DNA of 64,000 nucleotides from Pseudoneurospora amorphoporcata (lineage: Eukaryota > Ascomycota > Sordariomycetes > Sordariales > Sordariaceae): the NCBI GenBank assembly GCA_033297205.1, contig MU859097.1, positions 166,202-230,201 of the forward strand, given 5' to 3'. The position numbers and the translations under genes are program-made. Below, piece by piece: positions 11,693 through 22,137 of the stretch. Position 1 is the stretch's first letter. Every line of letters starts with the position of its first letter. The notes below the pieces were generated by a model that saw only the letters and a program-made list of their open reading frames with translations, was not told where the DNA came from and made no database searches.

Positions 11693-12084
11693 ATGGCACC
11701 GTTTTTTGGCCGCTTCTGGCAACGTGGTCCCGTTTGGGAGAAAGACACGATGCCATACGAAGCCCAGCCTTATGTGCCTGGTATGATGGTGGTAGGAGCT
11801 TCGACCAACATAGGCGAGCGCCGAAAGAGGAGCAATATTGGAACTTATGTAGAGGTGTATGCTCCTAGAGAGAATCTCCCCCATCCTCTCGGGACTGATT
11901 CGCCTGGTAGGTTATTTCCTCTCTCTCTCTCTGGCTGATGCACTGAAACTTGTAAAAGGAGAGTACTGACTTACGCTGCTCAATAGCTACTGCGCTTGTA
12001 ACGGGCCTCGTCGCCTGCCTGCGCTCAAACCTAGCCTATGCTGATTCCAGGACGCTGGCCCAGATTGAACATCTCATCCGGTAA
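11693..12084 (+). CDS. Possible small two-exon gene, about 103 aa, unknown
   Basis: Tentative. An ATG at 11693 opens a 71-codon frame to 11906, followed by a GTAGGT donor, an ACTGAC branch-like sequence and a CAATAG acceptor. The intron is 11907-11986 (80 nt). The second exon, 11987-12084, stays in phase and ends at TAA. The predicted protein starts MAPFFGRFWQRG and ends AQIEHLIR. It has no family I recognise. Support comes only from a well-formed intron in correct phase. The next feature downstream is a degraded LINE-like fragment on the other strand, so this could equally be part of a decayed element. Confidence 0.3.
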
Positions 12085-12094
12085 CTGGCCCGGG

Positions 12095-12475
12095 CTATCT
12101 CATATAGAGGCGTAAATAATGCAGAGTAGTCAGTGGGAAAAATCGTGCCGCAGCCGGCTGAAAACCCTCCGCTACTCTGTCGCAACGGTGCCGTATCGGC
12201 CCCGTGCCTTCCGTGTTTTGCTTCCACTCAAGCGCAATATGTTTGAACGTCTCCTTGGCTAGTCCGCATGGGTAGAACGGAGTCGCCACCTCCGGTACCC
12301 TGCTCTCGAAAAGAAAAGCCCGTAAACCTATTTTGCCCGTCCTGGCTTGCACCAGGAGCGAGCTCATAGCCTTCGAGAAGTAGTGTGGTGATGACTTGTC
12401 ATCCGTGCTGGGCCAGGTGTGGTACGGTACTGCAGTGTGTGGTTCCATCGAACCGCGCACGAGACTCGGCGGCAC
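12095..12475 (-). mobile_element. Fragment of a LINE-type retrotransposon C-terminal region
   Basis: A minus-strand open frame of about 126 codons contains SSLLVQARTGKIGLRAFL followed by the spaced residues CG, ETFKHI and ALEW. This resembles the C-terminal tail of fungal Tad-like reverse transcriptases (a conserved LRTG-IGL segment followed by a Cys-Gly-x-x-x-E-T-x-x-H cluster). The rest of the element (reverse transcriptase core, endonuclease) is absent, so it is a short relic. It lies directly downstream, in the same orientation, of a truncated 5S rRNA sequence at 12512-12572. The assignment rests on pattern resemblance only. Confidence 0.5.
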
Positions 12476-12511
12476 TCAGCTTCTTCCTCTTCTTCATCGT
12501 TTCGGCAACCT

Positions 12512-12572
12512 TTATCTATGGGAGAGCGGACGGGATCCCGAGTTTTCCAGTGGGTACCTTATGGTCGTATGT
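12512..12572 (-). pseudogene. 5S rRNA pseudogene, 5' half only
   Basis: Reading the minus strand from 12572, the sequence begins ACATACGACCATA and continues through the segment ending CCCATAGATAA, matching about the first 56 bases of the intact 5S gene at 21645. A 5-base insertion (AGGTA) lies after ACATACGACCATA. Similarity stops abruptly after AGATAA, so the internal control region's 3' part and the whole 3' half are missing. It should not be transcribed as 5S. Confidence 0.85.
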
Positions 12573-14022
12573 GCTTATTCTTCCCTCTAGCGATGCTCAT
12601 AAACCAAACAAAGAAACAGCCAAAAAAAAAAGGCGGGGGGAGGAGGGAGGAGGTGATGTGTTGGATCAGTAGTTCAGTCGTTGACCTGAGGTAAGGCACA
12701 GGTAGCTTTCACAACAACTCTCCCTTTCTCGGCCGACGAGCAACGGCAGCCCCTTCCTGACCCTGGATACCACCATAAAACACAGCAAAACCAAGACGCC
12801 GCTGCTCGTCGGTACCATTTTTATTTCTTCTTCTTCTATCACACCATATTTTACTCCTGGTTCTGGCTCATGCTCCTCCCTTCTCCCTCTTCAACGTCGC
12901 TGATATTCTTTGAACTGCCACAGGCGAAAATGTCTTGCCAGCTGGTCAGCCGAAGCGTTGCCGCTGCAGATAGCAAAAAGAGAGGCCAGTTGGTTCTCCT
13001 GCTGCCGTTGTCGTTGTCGTGAGTGGCTGTCGTGATTAGCACTGATGCTGAGGTCAGTGTCACTGCTGCTCCTGGTTATGATTTCCGTGTTGTTCTTCTT
13101 GTCTTCATCCACGGCTTCATCTTTCGCCGCTGACCCGGACGTTTTTGAGCTCTCATGTTGAGGGGTTGCGCTCATGAGCATCAAACGGCTCATGGAGAAG
13201 TTCCTTCCTAGTTTCCACCAGCCTCGGAAGAGCATTAGCGTGGCGTACGGTCCGGCGAGACTGATTACAAACTTCGAATGCTTGCTTATATTGCTTCAGA
13301 TTTCTACCTTGCGGAGCTATGGCTGGTGGAAGTTGTCGCCTCGACTGATGTGTCCATTGACGATAGATTTGGCAAGCAGGTTAGCCACATATTTAGTGGC
13401 GGGCCGGGGAGAGGCTGTGGCACACTATAGATGCATGTAAAAATAGTATCGGATTTCTGGGAGACCGCTTCATCTCAGTTGATCAAACTGCAAAAAATGG
13501 ACATGGAAGGCGTCGAAAAAGAAGTCGGCATCCGGGGATCAGGTTGATAGGACAACAAAGCGATGATTGAAAAGAAGGATGGTAAACAGGGATGTCGCTG
13601 CACCTCCCAGTCGGCTGAGTTGGAAATTGCAAAAAAAGATGTTGGGGAACTGTCTACAGAGGTTGATCACCGCTCATCGTTCAATTACCGGTGATGGAAT
13701 GAGAAGGATCGCTTGAGAAGATGGACGGGAAGGACGCAACTGGGAAAGGAGAAAGTAAACAAACAAACAGTGTGTGTGCTAATGTGTAAGCGAAATAGCA
13801 CTGTGCATGCCTCTGTCAACGAAACGCCAAGACCGAGTGCCTGGACTCAGTAGACTGGGCGCAGGCTTCAGTGCAGTGGAGTTCGATTTGCAGGCCTGCC
13901 GGTATTTTGCCGCCAACTCAAATGTTTGGAGCCACCTCTACGGCCGCGCCACCACGGTGACAACCCAGGCACCGCCTGTCTACAATACCTTTACAACCAC
14001 AATCTCTTAGAAAACCGTCACC
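12573..14022. other. Gene-poor region upstream of prp6, one doubtful small frame
   Basis: A minus-strand ATG frame at 12891-13235 (114 codons, ending QFKEYQRR) has somewhat protein-like composition, including the stretch QENQLASLFAICSGN, but no family match. I list it separately at low confidence. The rest shows no RNA gene or mobile element that I recognise. The 200 bases before 14023 form the PRP6 promoter and leader. Confidence 0.4.
12891..13235 (-). CDS. Doubtful small protein, 114 aa, unknown
   Basis: An ATG-to-TGA frame on the minus strand. The N-terminus (MLFRGWWKLGRNFSMSRLM) is basic and hydrophobic; the middle is Ser/Asp/Lys-rich and low-complexity; the C-terminal 35 residues look like a folded helix pair (LASLFAICSG, QLARHFRLWQF). 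The frame stays open for about 16 codons upstream of the ATG. I recognise no family and see no clear intron. It may be real or chance. Confidence 0.22.
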   Translation of the reverse strand: MLFRGWWKLGRNFSMSRLMLMSATPQHESSKTSGSAAKDEAVDEDKKNNTEIITRSSSDTDLSISANHDSHSRQRQRQQENQLASLFAICSGNASADQLARHFRLWQFKEYQRR

Positions 14023-16932
14023 ATGTCTAGACGGGATTTCCTTGGCCAACCTGCCCCCGAGAACTACGTCGCCGGTCTCGGTCGTGGTGCCACGGGTTTC
14101 ACGACACGGTCCGATCTTGGTCCCGCGCGCGAGGGTCCTAGCGAAGACCAGATCAAGGCGGCCGTCGCGAAGAGATCTGCACAGCTAGGTCTTACTGAGG
14201 CCAAGGACGACGATAACGAAGACGATGGCCGATATCAGGATCCCGACAACGAAGTCGGTTTGTTTGCCGGTGGCATATATGAGAAAGACGACGAGGAGGC
14301 AGACCGGATATGGAAAGAGGTAGACGACCGGATGGCAAAGCGGCGACAGAAGCAAAGGTTAGTTATCACCTCCTGTACATCACTTGACATCTACGTCCAT
14401 TCACAGGCCGCCCCTCCCCTCCCCCATTGCACTCTCCCAGTCAAGCAAGCATGTGGTTTATCGGTCAAGATAGATGAAAAGCAGAGTACCGACCAGAAAT
14501 CGCATTTACACAGGGAAGCACGAGAAGAAGCCGAACGATTAGAATACGAACGAAAGAACCCCAAGATCCAACAGCAATTTGCCGGCCTTAAACGAGCGCT
14601 CGAGACGGTCACCGATGAAGAATGGGCAAACCTACCAGATCCCAAGGATCTTACCGGCAGAACCAAGAGGGCACGCCAGGCCCGCCTGGAGCGATTCTAC
14701 GCCGTTCCCGACAGTGTCCTAGCTGCCGCAAGAGATGCTGGACAATTCGGTACCGCGGTTGCAGAAGACGGCACCGCTACCGAGGGGGTCAACAAGGATG
14801 GCACAGTCACAGATTTCGCCAAGATCGGCGCGGCCCGCGACAAGGTGTTGAGGGCGCGTTTGGAACAGCAATCACAGTCGAGTACCGTGGCAACGGCGGG
14901 AAGCGCGACGAGTATCGACCCCAAGGGCTACTTGACATCCTTGTCGAGCATGCAGGGTGCGGAACAGAGTATTGGCGATATCGAGCAGTTCCGGAAGATG
15001 CTTAAGTCGGCCGTCGACTCGAACCCCAAGCAGGCAGCCAGTTGGATCGCTGCGGCTAGATTGGAGATTGCGGCTGGAAAGCCTGGTGCTGCCCGCAGCT
15101 TGATCGCCAAGGGCTGTGAACACTGCCCCAAGAGCGAGGATATCTGGCTGGAAAATATTCATTTGAACGACAATCGGAACGCTAAGGTCATTGCGGCACA
15201 GGCTATTCAGGCCAATCCACACTCGGTGAAGCTTTGGGTGGAGGCTATGAAGCTGGAGAACGACCCAAGGTCAAAGAAGAAGGTTATCCGGAGAGCTCTC
15301 GATCATAACCAAGAATCCGAAGCACTATGGAAGGAGGCTGTCAACCTGGAGGAGGACGTCGAAGATGCCCGCATTCTACTAGCCAAGGCGACCGAGCTTA
15401 TCCCGGAGTCGCTCGACTTGTGGTTGGCACTGGCGCGTCTCGAGACCCCCGAAAACGCCCGCAAGGTTCTCAACAAGGCCGTCAAGAAGCTTCCCAACTC
15501 GCACGAACTGTGGATTGCCGCCGCCCGCTTAGAAGAGCAGCTAGGCGAAGGCAAGAGGCGCCCAGTGATGAAGAACGCCGTCAAGTTCCTCGCCAAGCAA
15601 AGTGCCATGCCCAAGCGTGAGGAATGGATCGCCGAAGCGGAAAAGTGCGAAGAGGAAGGCGCCGTCATCACCTGCAGCAACATCATCGAGGAAACCCTCG
15701 GCTGGGGTCTCGACGAGGACGACGACCGCAAGGAGCTCTGGATGGAAGACGCGCGCGCGTCCATCAACCGGGACAAGTTCGCCACAGCACGCGCCATCTA
15801 CGCCTACGCCATCCGCGTCTTCCCCAACAGCAAATCCCTCTACACGGCCGCCATCGACCTGGAGCGCAACCACGGCACCAAGGAAGACCTCTGGCACGCG
15901 CTCGAAAAAGCCGTCGAGGCCTGCCCACACTATGAAGTCTTCTGGCTCATGCTTGCGCGCGAGAAAGCCGCCGACGCGGGCGTCGACGAGGCCCGCCTCG
16001 TCCTGGCTCGCGCCTTCAAGCAGAACCCAGACTCCGAAGACATCTGGTTGGCGGCCGTCAAGCTCGAAGCGGACAACGGCTTCATCGACAAAGCCCGCGA
16101 ACTCCTCAAAACCGCGCGCCAAAACGCTCCAACAGATCGCGTGTGGATGCGCTCCGTTGCTTTTGAGCGCCAGCAGGGAGACAACGAAGCTGCTCTGGAC
16201 CTGGTCCAACAAGCGCTTCAACTCTTTCCTTCCAAGCCCAAACTCTGGATGATCAAGGGCCAAATCTACGAAGACCTCTCCCAACTTGGTCCTGCGCGGG
16301 AAGCCTACAGCACCGGCGTGCGTGCCGTCCCCTCCTCCATCCCTCTCTGGCTTTTGTACTCCCGCCTAGAAGAGAAGGCCGGCAACGTAGTCAAGGCACG
16401 CTCGGTTCTCGACCGCGCCCGCCAAGCCGTCCCCAAGTCCCCGGAGCTCTGGACGGAACTCATCCGCGTCGAGCGGCGCGCGGGCAACCTCAACCAGGCG
16501 AAGTCGCTCATGGCGCAGGCACTCCAACAGATGCCCAAATCGGGTTTGCTATGGGCCGAAAGGATTTTGAACCTAGAGCCGCGCACGCAGCGCAAGTCGT
16601 TGCTGGCGGAAGCCGTCAAGAAGGTGGAAGACGACCCGATCCTGCTGGTTACCGCCGCGCGAATCTTGTGGGCGGAACGCAAGCTGGATCGGGCGCAGAA
16701 CTGGTTCGAGAAGGCGCTGTTGCTGGACAGAGATGTGGGCGATACGTGGGCGTGGTATTACAAGTTTTTAGTGCAGCATGGGACGGAGGAAAAGAGGGCG
16801 GATTTGGTGGCCAAGTGTGTTCTCAACGAACCGAGGCATGGTGAGGAGTGGACGAGGGTGGCCAAGGATCCGAGGAATGCGGGGAAGAAGACGGAGGAGG
16901 TGTTGAAGCTTGTGGCGGAGACGTTGTCTTAG
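14023..16932 (+). CDS. prp6: Pre-mRNA splicing factor Prp6 homologue (2 exons, about 917 aa)
   Basis: Component of the U4/U6.U5 tri-snRNP that bridges U5 and U4/U6 in the spliceosome. Exons 14023-14357 and 14514-16932. The intron (GTTAGT donor, ACACAG acceptor) is 156 nt, a multiple of three without stops, so it can be mistaken for coding; removing it joins KQR to EAREEAERLEYER, as expected for the family. Residues about 5-170 are the PRP1 N-terminal domain (RRDFLGQPAPENYVAGLGRGATGF; later NPKIQQQFAGLKRAL). The remaining roughly 650 residues are HAT/TPR helical repeats with recurrent W and LE pairs (ASWIAAARLEIAAGK, ELWIAAARLEE). The length matches human PRPF6 (941) and fission yeast Prp1 (906). 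Confidence 0.95.
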   Translation: MSRRDFLGQPAPENYVAGLGRGATGFTTRSDLGPAREGPSEDQIKAAVAKRSAQLGLTEAKDDDNEDDGRYQDPDNEVGLFAGGIYEKDDEEADRIWKEVDDRMAKRRQKQRLVITSCTSLDIYVHSQAAPPLPHCTLPVKQACGLSVKIDEKQSTDQKSHLHREAREEAERLEYERKNPKIQQQFAGLKRALETVTDEEWANLPDPKDLTGRTKRARQARLERFYAVPDSVLAAARDAGQFGTAVAEDGTATEGVNKDGTVTDFAKIGAARDKVLRARLEQQSQSSTVATAGSATSIDPKGYLTSLSSMQGAEQSIGDIEQFRKMLKSAVDSNPKQAASWIAAARLEIAAGKPGAARSLIAKGCEHCPKSEDIWLENIHLNDNRNAKVIAAQAIQANPHSVKLWVEAMKLENDPRSKKKVIRRALDHNQESEALWKEAVNLEEDVEDARILLAKATELIPESLDLWLALARLETPENARKVLNKAVKKLPNSHELWIAAARLEEQLGEGKRRPVMKNAVKFLAKQSAMPKREEWIAEAEKCEEEGAVITCSNIIEETLGWGLDEDDDRKELWMEDARASINRDKFATARAIYAYAIRVFPNSKSLYTAAIDLERNHGTKEDLWHALEKAVEACPHYEVFWLMLAREKAADAGVDEARLVLARAFKQNPDSEDIWLAAVKLEADNGFIDKARELLKTARQNAPTDRVWMRSVAFERQQGDNEAALDLVQQALQLFPSKPKLWMIKGQIYEDLSQLGPAREAYSTGVRAVPSSIPLWLLYSRLEEKAGNVVKARSVLDRARQAVPKSPELWTELIRVERRAGNLNQAKSLMAQALQQMPKSGLLWAERILNLEPRTQRKSLLAEAVKKVEDDPILLVTAARILWAERKLDRAQNWFEKALLLDRDVGDTWAWYYKFLVQHGTEEKRADLVAKCVLNEPRHGEEWTRVAKDPRNAGKKTEEVLKLVAETLS

Positions 16933-17522
16933 GAGGGCAAGGCTAAGAGGGGAGGGAATCCGGATAAGCAGCGGGTTGTTTGCACTACGGGTACTTCGTG
17001 TGATATTGATGCGGTGTTGTTTATGATGGAGGGTGGAAAGCTGGGCGGGCAGCTCTGGAATAAGTCAATAGAGGGCAAATATCAATTCAGTCAGTCGCAG
17101 GCAATCCGAGAGCAGGGGAAAGTGAAGAAAGCGAGGGGTTTGTTTTATTATGTTAACGTGGTGCTGAAGGTTGAGGCCTGATTAGCACTGGGCTAAGTGG
17201 ACACTAAATGAATCAGCGCAAAGCACAACTGACGCAATCACAGTCAGTCAGTAACATTGCCGTTGAAGTTGTGTTGGTTATGTTTCAAGATTCGCATTAT
17301 TCGAATTAACTTCTTCCATAAAACCTCCAAATGTAAGTCCTAGCAAACCCATAGGAAACCCTAACCCGAGTTTCAATTCCGCATTGAAATCAATTCGTGA
17401 TATCATAAACCCTTCATCGTTATCAAAGCAAGAGAAACGCCTGATATGCTTTCCTTCCTTCTCCCGCGCACCTGTTGCTTGTCGTAGTAGTTTCGATCGT
17501 TTATTGGAAAAGTGTCGTCCAT
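16933..17522. other. Convergent 3' flanks of prp6 and the CWH-family gene
   Basis: The two neighbouring genes converge here, so the 590 bases should hold both 3' untranslated regions. No further gene is seen. Confidence 0.5.
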
Positions 17523-18086
17523 TTACTTCTTGGAGTTACCGCTACCGAACCAGCTGGAAACCCCAGACTTGACTTCGGCAGCCTTTTGCTCCACGGTGCG
17601 GTCAAACTGGTCAACCTTCTTGAGCGCTTCGGCCTTGGTGTCCTTGGCGAGCGCCTCGGCTTGGGACTTGGTTGCTGAGTAGGTCTTGTCTGCTTGGGAG
17701 ACCTGTTTGCAGCAGCAGCATTGTTAGTAATTGTTCCCCAAGAGGAGGTGGTGGGAATTAGGTTGGGGAGATGAACGTACAGCATCATCAATCTTGCTAC
17801 CAATCTGCTTGCCATACTCTGCGCCCTCGTGACGGGCGTCGGTGTGCGAAGAGCCAGGCATCTCGGACTTGATCTTGGCGGCGCCGCGGTGGAGGTCGGC
17901 TGTTGAAAGGGCTCGTCAGTATCGCAAGCTAAAAGGAGGGATGGATGAAGAACCGTGGTGGTGATAGAACATACCCTCAAACTTCTTCTCAGCAGCAGAA
18001 GGGCTGCCGCTGGACTTCCAGATGTAGTAACCGCCGAGACCGACAACGCCGGCACCGAGCATGGGGAGAACGCGAGACTGAGACAT
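17523..18086 (-). CDS. Calcofluor-white-hypersensitive-family protein (3 exons, 136 aa)
   Basis: Exons 17975-18086, 17781-17899 and 17523-17702; introns of 75 and 78 nt with GTATGT and GTACGT donors, phases agreeing. The protein begins MSQSRVLPMLGAGVVGLGGYY, a short N-terminal hydrophobic segment (about residues 6-23) that probably anchors it or targets it to mitochondria. The rest is Ala/Lys/Glu-rich amphipathic helix (SQADKTYSATKSQAEALAKD), ending VSSWFGSGNSKK. This layout matches the small fungal proteins annotated as calcofluor white hypersensitive protein, which resemble LEA/apolipoprotein-type helices. The biochemical role is unknown; the family name comes from a cell-wall stress phenotype. 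Confidence 0.75.
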
Positions 18087-19331
18087 TTTGGATGATGTTG
18101 TGGTGTTAAAGTTTAGTTTGTGTAGGTTGTTGAGTATTTGCGATTATCGTGAGAGTGGATTATTCGGGTGATTGTTTGGTTGTGTTGTGGTGTTGTGATG
18201 TTGATGTGCAAGTGGTCTGGGTAAGGTAGACGACGCACGATATTATATACTTGTATTACAGCTATCTCTACATGCGGGCAGTACTCCAGAATGCATATGT
18301 CATCCCTTCATCTTTCCACTTTCCCGTCCCGTAATCGATCTCCAAATTCTAAGTTGGAGCTGCCTCTTGCTTGCGTTCTTGCTTCAACGGCTGCTATGTT
18401 AAGCAAAGCCGGCGGAGCCTTCCGTCCATCCATCATTTCATTCAATCATCAATTCATGACGTAGGTCGCTCTGGCCCTGAGCGGGGCCGGTTGATGGAGT
18501 GGGGAAACGTGTGAATGGCATGGAAGTCTAGATCTGGACCCACTTGAACTGCACGGTTAAGGTAAGGGCCGGGGTTGTTTCTGGCAGGCAGTCGTTAACA
18601 TGAAAGAATGCTACGTGGTGACTGATCAAAGGAATGCGGTTTACCCGTTGTTCAGCAGGACCATTTGGACGTATGGAAATGTTAGACATTCTTAAAAATT
18701 TCAGACTCAAAACGGTCGAGTTACTGTCGCATTTTCAAAATCATTTAGTATTTGTCGCGAGCTCTTGGGTCTCTCTTCTCAAATGTTAATGCACGATACT
18801 CAGCCCTGAAGCTCACTGGAGCCATTGTGGATATCTGCCTAGACGAATTACATCATTGGGTGGACGCGCCTATGAAGCCAAAAGCTACACGGCCCTCCAG
18901 TTGCGCTTGCTACCTTACCTATGTACTAGAGACTCTTGGTACCAGCCTCCAGAGTAACATGTATAGTGGCAGTACACTCAGTCGTAGTTCCATCCAAAAC
19001 CTGCATCACTCCCGTCTGCAAGCCAAATGCCCTGCCTGCTTGTCTGCTCTCGAACCCCTGGACCCCAAGTCTTCCATTGAGATCTACCTGCTCCAATCTG
19101 GCTGTCCGTTTCTATGAGCAGTAGGTAGAGGAAAAGGAAGAAAACACACGACGTTTGACCCGAGAGAGAGCGCGTCTGTCTCCACGCCGTTGGCCCCGAC
19201 CCCTACGCCACTAGCCAGGTCCAACGAACGGGTCCATCAAGCAAGTTATACTTTGATGTCTTTGTCCTCCCCTACATTGTTACATACACCCTCTCGCCCT
19301 CGGCCATGTTGCTTATTGTGACCAAGTAGCC
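18087..19331. other. Divergent promoter region between the CWH-family and dysferlin-domain genes
   Basis: The two genes point away from each other, so this 1.2 kb holds both promoters. The only longer plus-strand frame, about 18752-19117, starts with TTG and has no family match. Nothing else is recognised. Confidence 0.4.
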
Positions 19332-21079
19332 ATGCCCAAAATCCGTCGTCATAACCGTCGTTCTTCTCGTCGCGTAGCTCCGCCAAAGGACAGCGACTTC
19401 GACCATGAAATCACCTTGGTAAACAAGGAAGACGTTTCGCCAACCAGTTCCAGGAACCCTCTTTCGCACACAAACACAAATGGAGACACTCACACGGCCC
19501 CAGAACCTTCCGGTTCCCGCCGACAGAAACGGCTCTCCGTCTCTACCGACTCCCGATCCGGAGTACAGGATGAAGATGGTACTCCACATCGCATCGAAAT
19601 AGTTGAGGGTACCGCAACCGCAGACGATGACGTGAAGCCTACGGCACCGCCGGATGGTCCGTCCGTCTACGTCCAACGTGAGTCGATCAACTCTATCCAA
19701 CTTCACCAACTTTGACCTCGTATAGTCGAGTCACTGTCGTCGAATCCCATGACGATACTAACACCGTTAAACCAGAACCCACTCCCGACCCTAATGAAGT
19801 CGAACGGAAATTATCCTTCCCATCCCTCAAGTCCAAGCCCTCCAAGGCTTCGAAGGCCTCTAGGGCCTCCCGCGAGACCAATGGCAGCACCCGCCGAAAA
19901 TCCCTAACCACCCCCGAATCCGCCATCGATATCCTCTACGAAAACCAGCGCGGCGGCTTCCTCTGCGGTATTCCCCTCTTCTCCTCCAAAGCCCTCGGCA
20001 ACCTCGACCCGCCGGCATGGACCAACTTCGCACACAAGCCCTCCCCAACGGACATCACCAACGCGCAAGTGCCCGATCCATCATGGGAGTGGGCGTGGGC
20101 TGAATGGCGCATCAACCACGAGAAGGACTACGCCGATGAAGAAGGGTGGGAATACAGCTTTGCGTTCTGGAAGAAATTCTCATGGCACCGACCAAAGTGG
20201 TGGAATTCCTTCGTAAGAAGGAGGGCATGGATACGGAAACGCGTGAAAAAGGCAGCCGGGTATGATGCTCTGCATGAGGGACAGGACCCTTCCATGCTCA
20301 ACCCGGAGTACTTCATCGTTCGGTCCTCGGCGGAGATCAATAGAGAGCGTAGCAGGAGTCGGAGCAGGGAGCGCAGCAAGAGCCGCAGTCCTAGCCGGGC
20401 TAGCACCCTAATGGACTCAAGACGCAGTCGCGCGAGTATGCGGAGTATTTCAGAGGCGCTTGATGAGGAGGACAAGATGGTGGAGGATATTGAGAATGTC
20501 GAGCACTTGCTTGCTGTGCTGAGGGAGGGCAGGATTGATCGCGAAAAGATCGAGGCGGTTGATAATTACCTCGAGCACGCCGATGACAATCTGGAAGGAC
20601 TGGCGGGCGTTATGCACAATATCATGTCCATGTTCATCTTCCAGGCCTCAAGACGGGCGCTGCTGGCGAGACTTACAGAGGTCTATGATAAGGCTGTTGA
20701 GGAGCGGGAGCGGAAGGAGAAGGAACTGGAAGAGAGACAAGAGAAGGAAAAGAAGAACAAGGGTAAGGGCAACGAGGAGAATGCCACTCCTCCAACAGAC
20801 GGAGCGACGTCCTCACCAGGATCACTACCTCTCAGCCCCGAAGAACTCGAAGACAAACAGTCCCGACGAGAAGAGAACCTCCATCAGGCCGTTAAGAGAG
20901 CTGACGAGGAAGTCAGACGCCTTGAGTTCTGGAGTGATGTCAAGGGGATGGTTCTTGAGGGCGAGACCAAGGACGGCGTGGATACCCATAAAGGTTGGGA
21001 TCCTAGCTGGCAGGGTGTGGATAATTCGGGACCGGCACAGCCGCCGGCGCCGAATCATGGTGATGCTCAGTCAAAGTAA
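19332..21079 (+). CDS. Dysferlin-domain (Pex23/Spo73-like) protein, about 564 aa
   Basis: Two exons, 19332-19677 and about 19731-21079. Exon 1 encodes a basic N-terminus (MPKIRRHNRRSSRRVAPP). Exon 2 carries a DysFN/DysFC module: GGFLCGIPLFSSKALGNLDP, then PDPSWEWAWAEWRINH, then YSFAFWKKFSWHRPKWWNSF and VRRRAWIRKR, with the paired Trp pattern typical of the domain. C-terminal to it are an RS-like tract (RSRSRSRERSKSRS) and a long charged coiled coil. Fungal proteins with this domain act in peroxisome regulation or meiotic prospore membrane growth; this one lacks obvious membrane spans. The donor GTGAGT at 19678 is clear, but the conventional acceptor (TATAG, ending 19725) gives the wrong frame; an acceptor ending GAG at 19730 restores it. 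Either the acceptor is unusual or a base is missing from exon 1. Confidence 0.8.
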
Positions 21080-21644
21080 GCCGGTTAGGTGCGGTTATTA
21101 CTGGTTTATGAGACTCGAGGAGGATGCACACGGTAACAGTACCCTCGGTCATGATAAATAAAAAAAAGGGGGGGAATAAAATTTGGACTGGACACGCACA
21201 CGAACAGGGTTTACGGACAGTATTGTTTAATACTTCATTTCTTGTGTCTTTTGCGCGGTTGGTGTTGTGTTTTTAGAACATAAAAGCATGCATGCTTTGC
21301 GTCATTGTGGATAAGCATAAGCATTATCTTTATATACTGTTTGGGTTGGGTTGGGTTATTGGATAGTTTGGTTGACTGGGAATGGGATGGGATGGGGTGG
21401 CTTCAATTATTTTTCTCCTCTAGGTTTTCTTCGGTATTCATTCATCAACATCATCATCCTCATCATTATCTTCCTCCTGCGCATTCAAACTCAAGACTGA
21501 GAGCCTGAAGTAGCTACAGGTAGTGGCCTTTGGTGCATATTTTATTCTTTACACAGGACGGACTGGTCCAACACATCAACACCCATGTCCATCATGCAGT
21601 TCCTTTCCCATCCTTTATCAATAGGTCTAAGGAAGAATATTATC
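21080..21644. other. Flank between dysferlin gene and 5S rRNA gene
   Basis: 3' flank of the dysferlin-domain gene, including a short A-run and G-run near 21163. It ends at the 5S gene. No other gene recognised. Confidence 0.4.
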
Positions 21645-21763
21645 ACATACGACCATACCCACTGGAAAACTCGGGATCCCGTCCGCTCTCCCATAGATAA
21701 GCCAGTGAGGGCCAGACTAGTAGTTGGGTCGGTGACGACCAGCGAATCCCTGGTGTTGTATGT
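21645..21763 (+). rRNA. 5S ribosomal RNA gene, complete
   Basis: About 119 bases, starting ACATACGACCATACCCACTG and ending in TGGTGTTGTATGT; the two ends pair to form helix I. The internal segments AGTAGTTGGGT and CGAATCCCTGGTG are diagnostic of ascomycete 5S rRNA. A T-run (21763-21769) directly follows and serves as the Pol III terminator. It stands alone among protein genes, as Neurospora 5S genes do, and differs at many positions from the common N. crassa alpha sequence, so it looks like one of the minor 5S types (beta-like, from memory). Confidence 0.95.
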
Positions 21764-21769
21764 TTTTTT
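21763..21769 (+). terminator. Pol III T-run terminator of the 5S gene
   Basis: Seven Ts directly at the 3' end of the 5S sequence, the usual Pol III stop signal. Confidence 0.85.
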
Positions 21770-22137
21770 CAAAAAATCTTGACATCTTTTTGCCGCTTGA
21801 ACTTTTTTGTCTATTGGTGAACCCTCTTGTATCTCTTTTTCTCTTCTTTTCGCCTCTTTCGCATTTGCTTTCGCCGATCCTTCTCCAATGGAAGGAGCCT
21901 CCAACAAGCCGCCAGAAGATGGGACAGAAACCAACAAGGATTCACTCGCTGTCTGTTCAACCTGCGATGTACCAATTTTAAAGGTGCATATAAAAATTAT
22001 ATCTCTCGTTCGTTGGCATCACCGCTAGCTAACCGTCGACAAGAAAAGGAAAAAAAACGCGCACAATCCCTTAACCTTCTCATGTCCTATCCATCCCTTT
22101 GTCCGTAAGGTAGGTAGTTCCCTAAGTAAGCCCACAC

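Noticed and set aside
14358..14513. 52 codons read through in prp6
   Set aside because: Bounded by GTTAGT and ACACAG, absent from the Prp6 family and a multiple of three; it is an intron.
18752..19117. 121-codon plus-strand frame upstream of the dysferlin-domain gene
   Set aside because: Begins with TTG, has no similarity and lies in a divergent promoter region.
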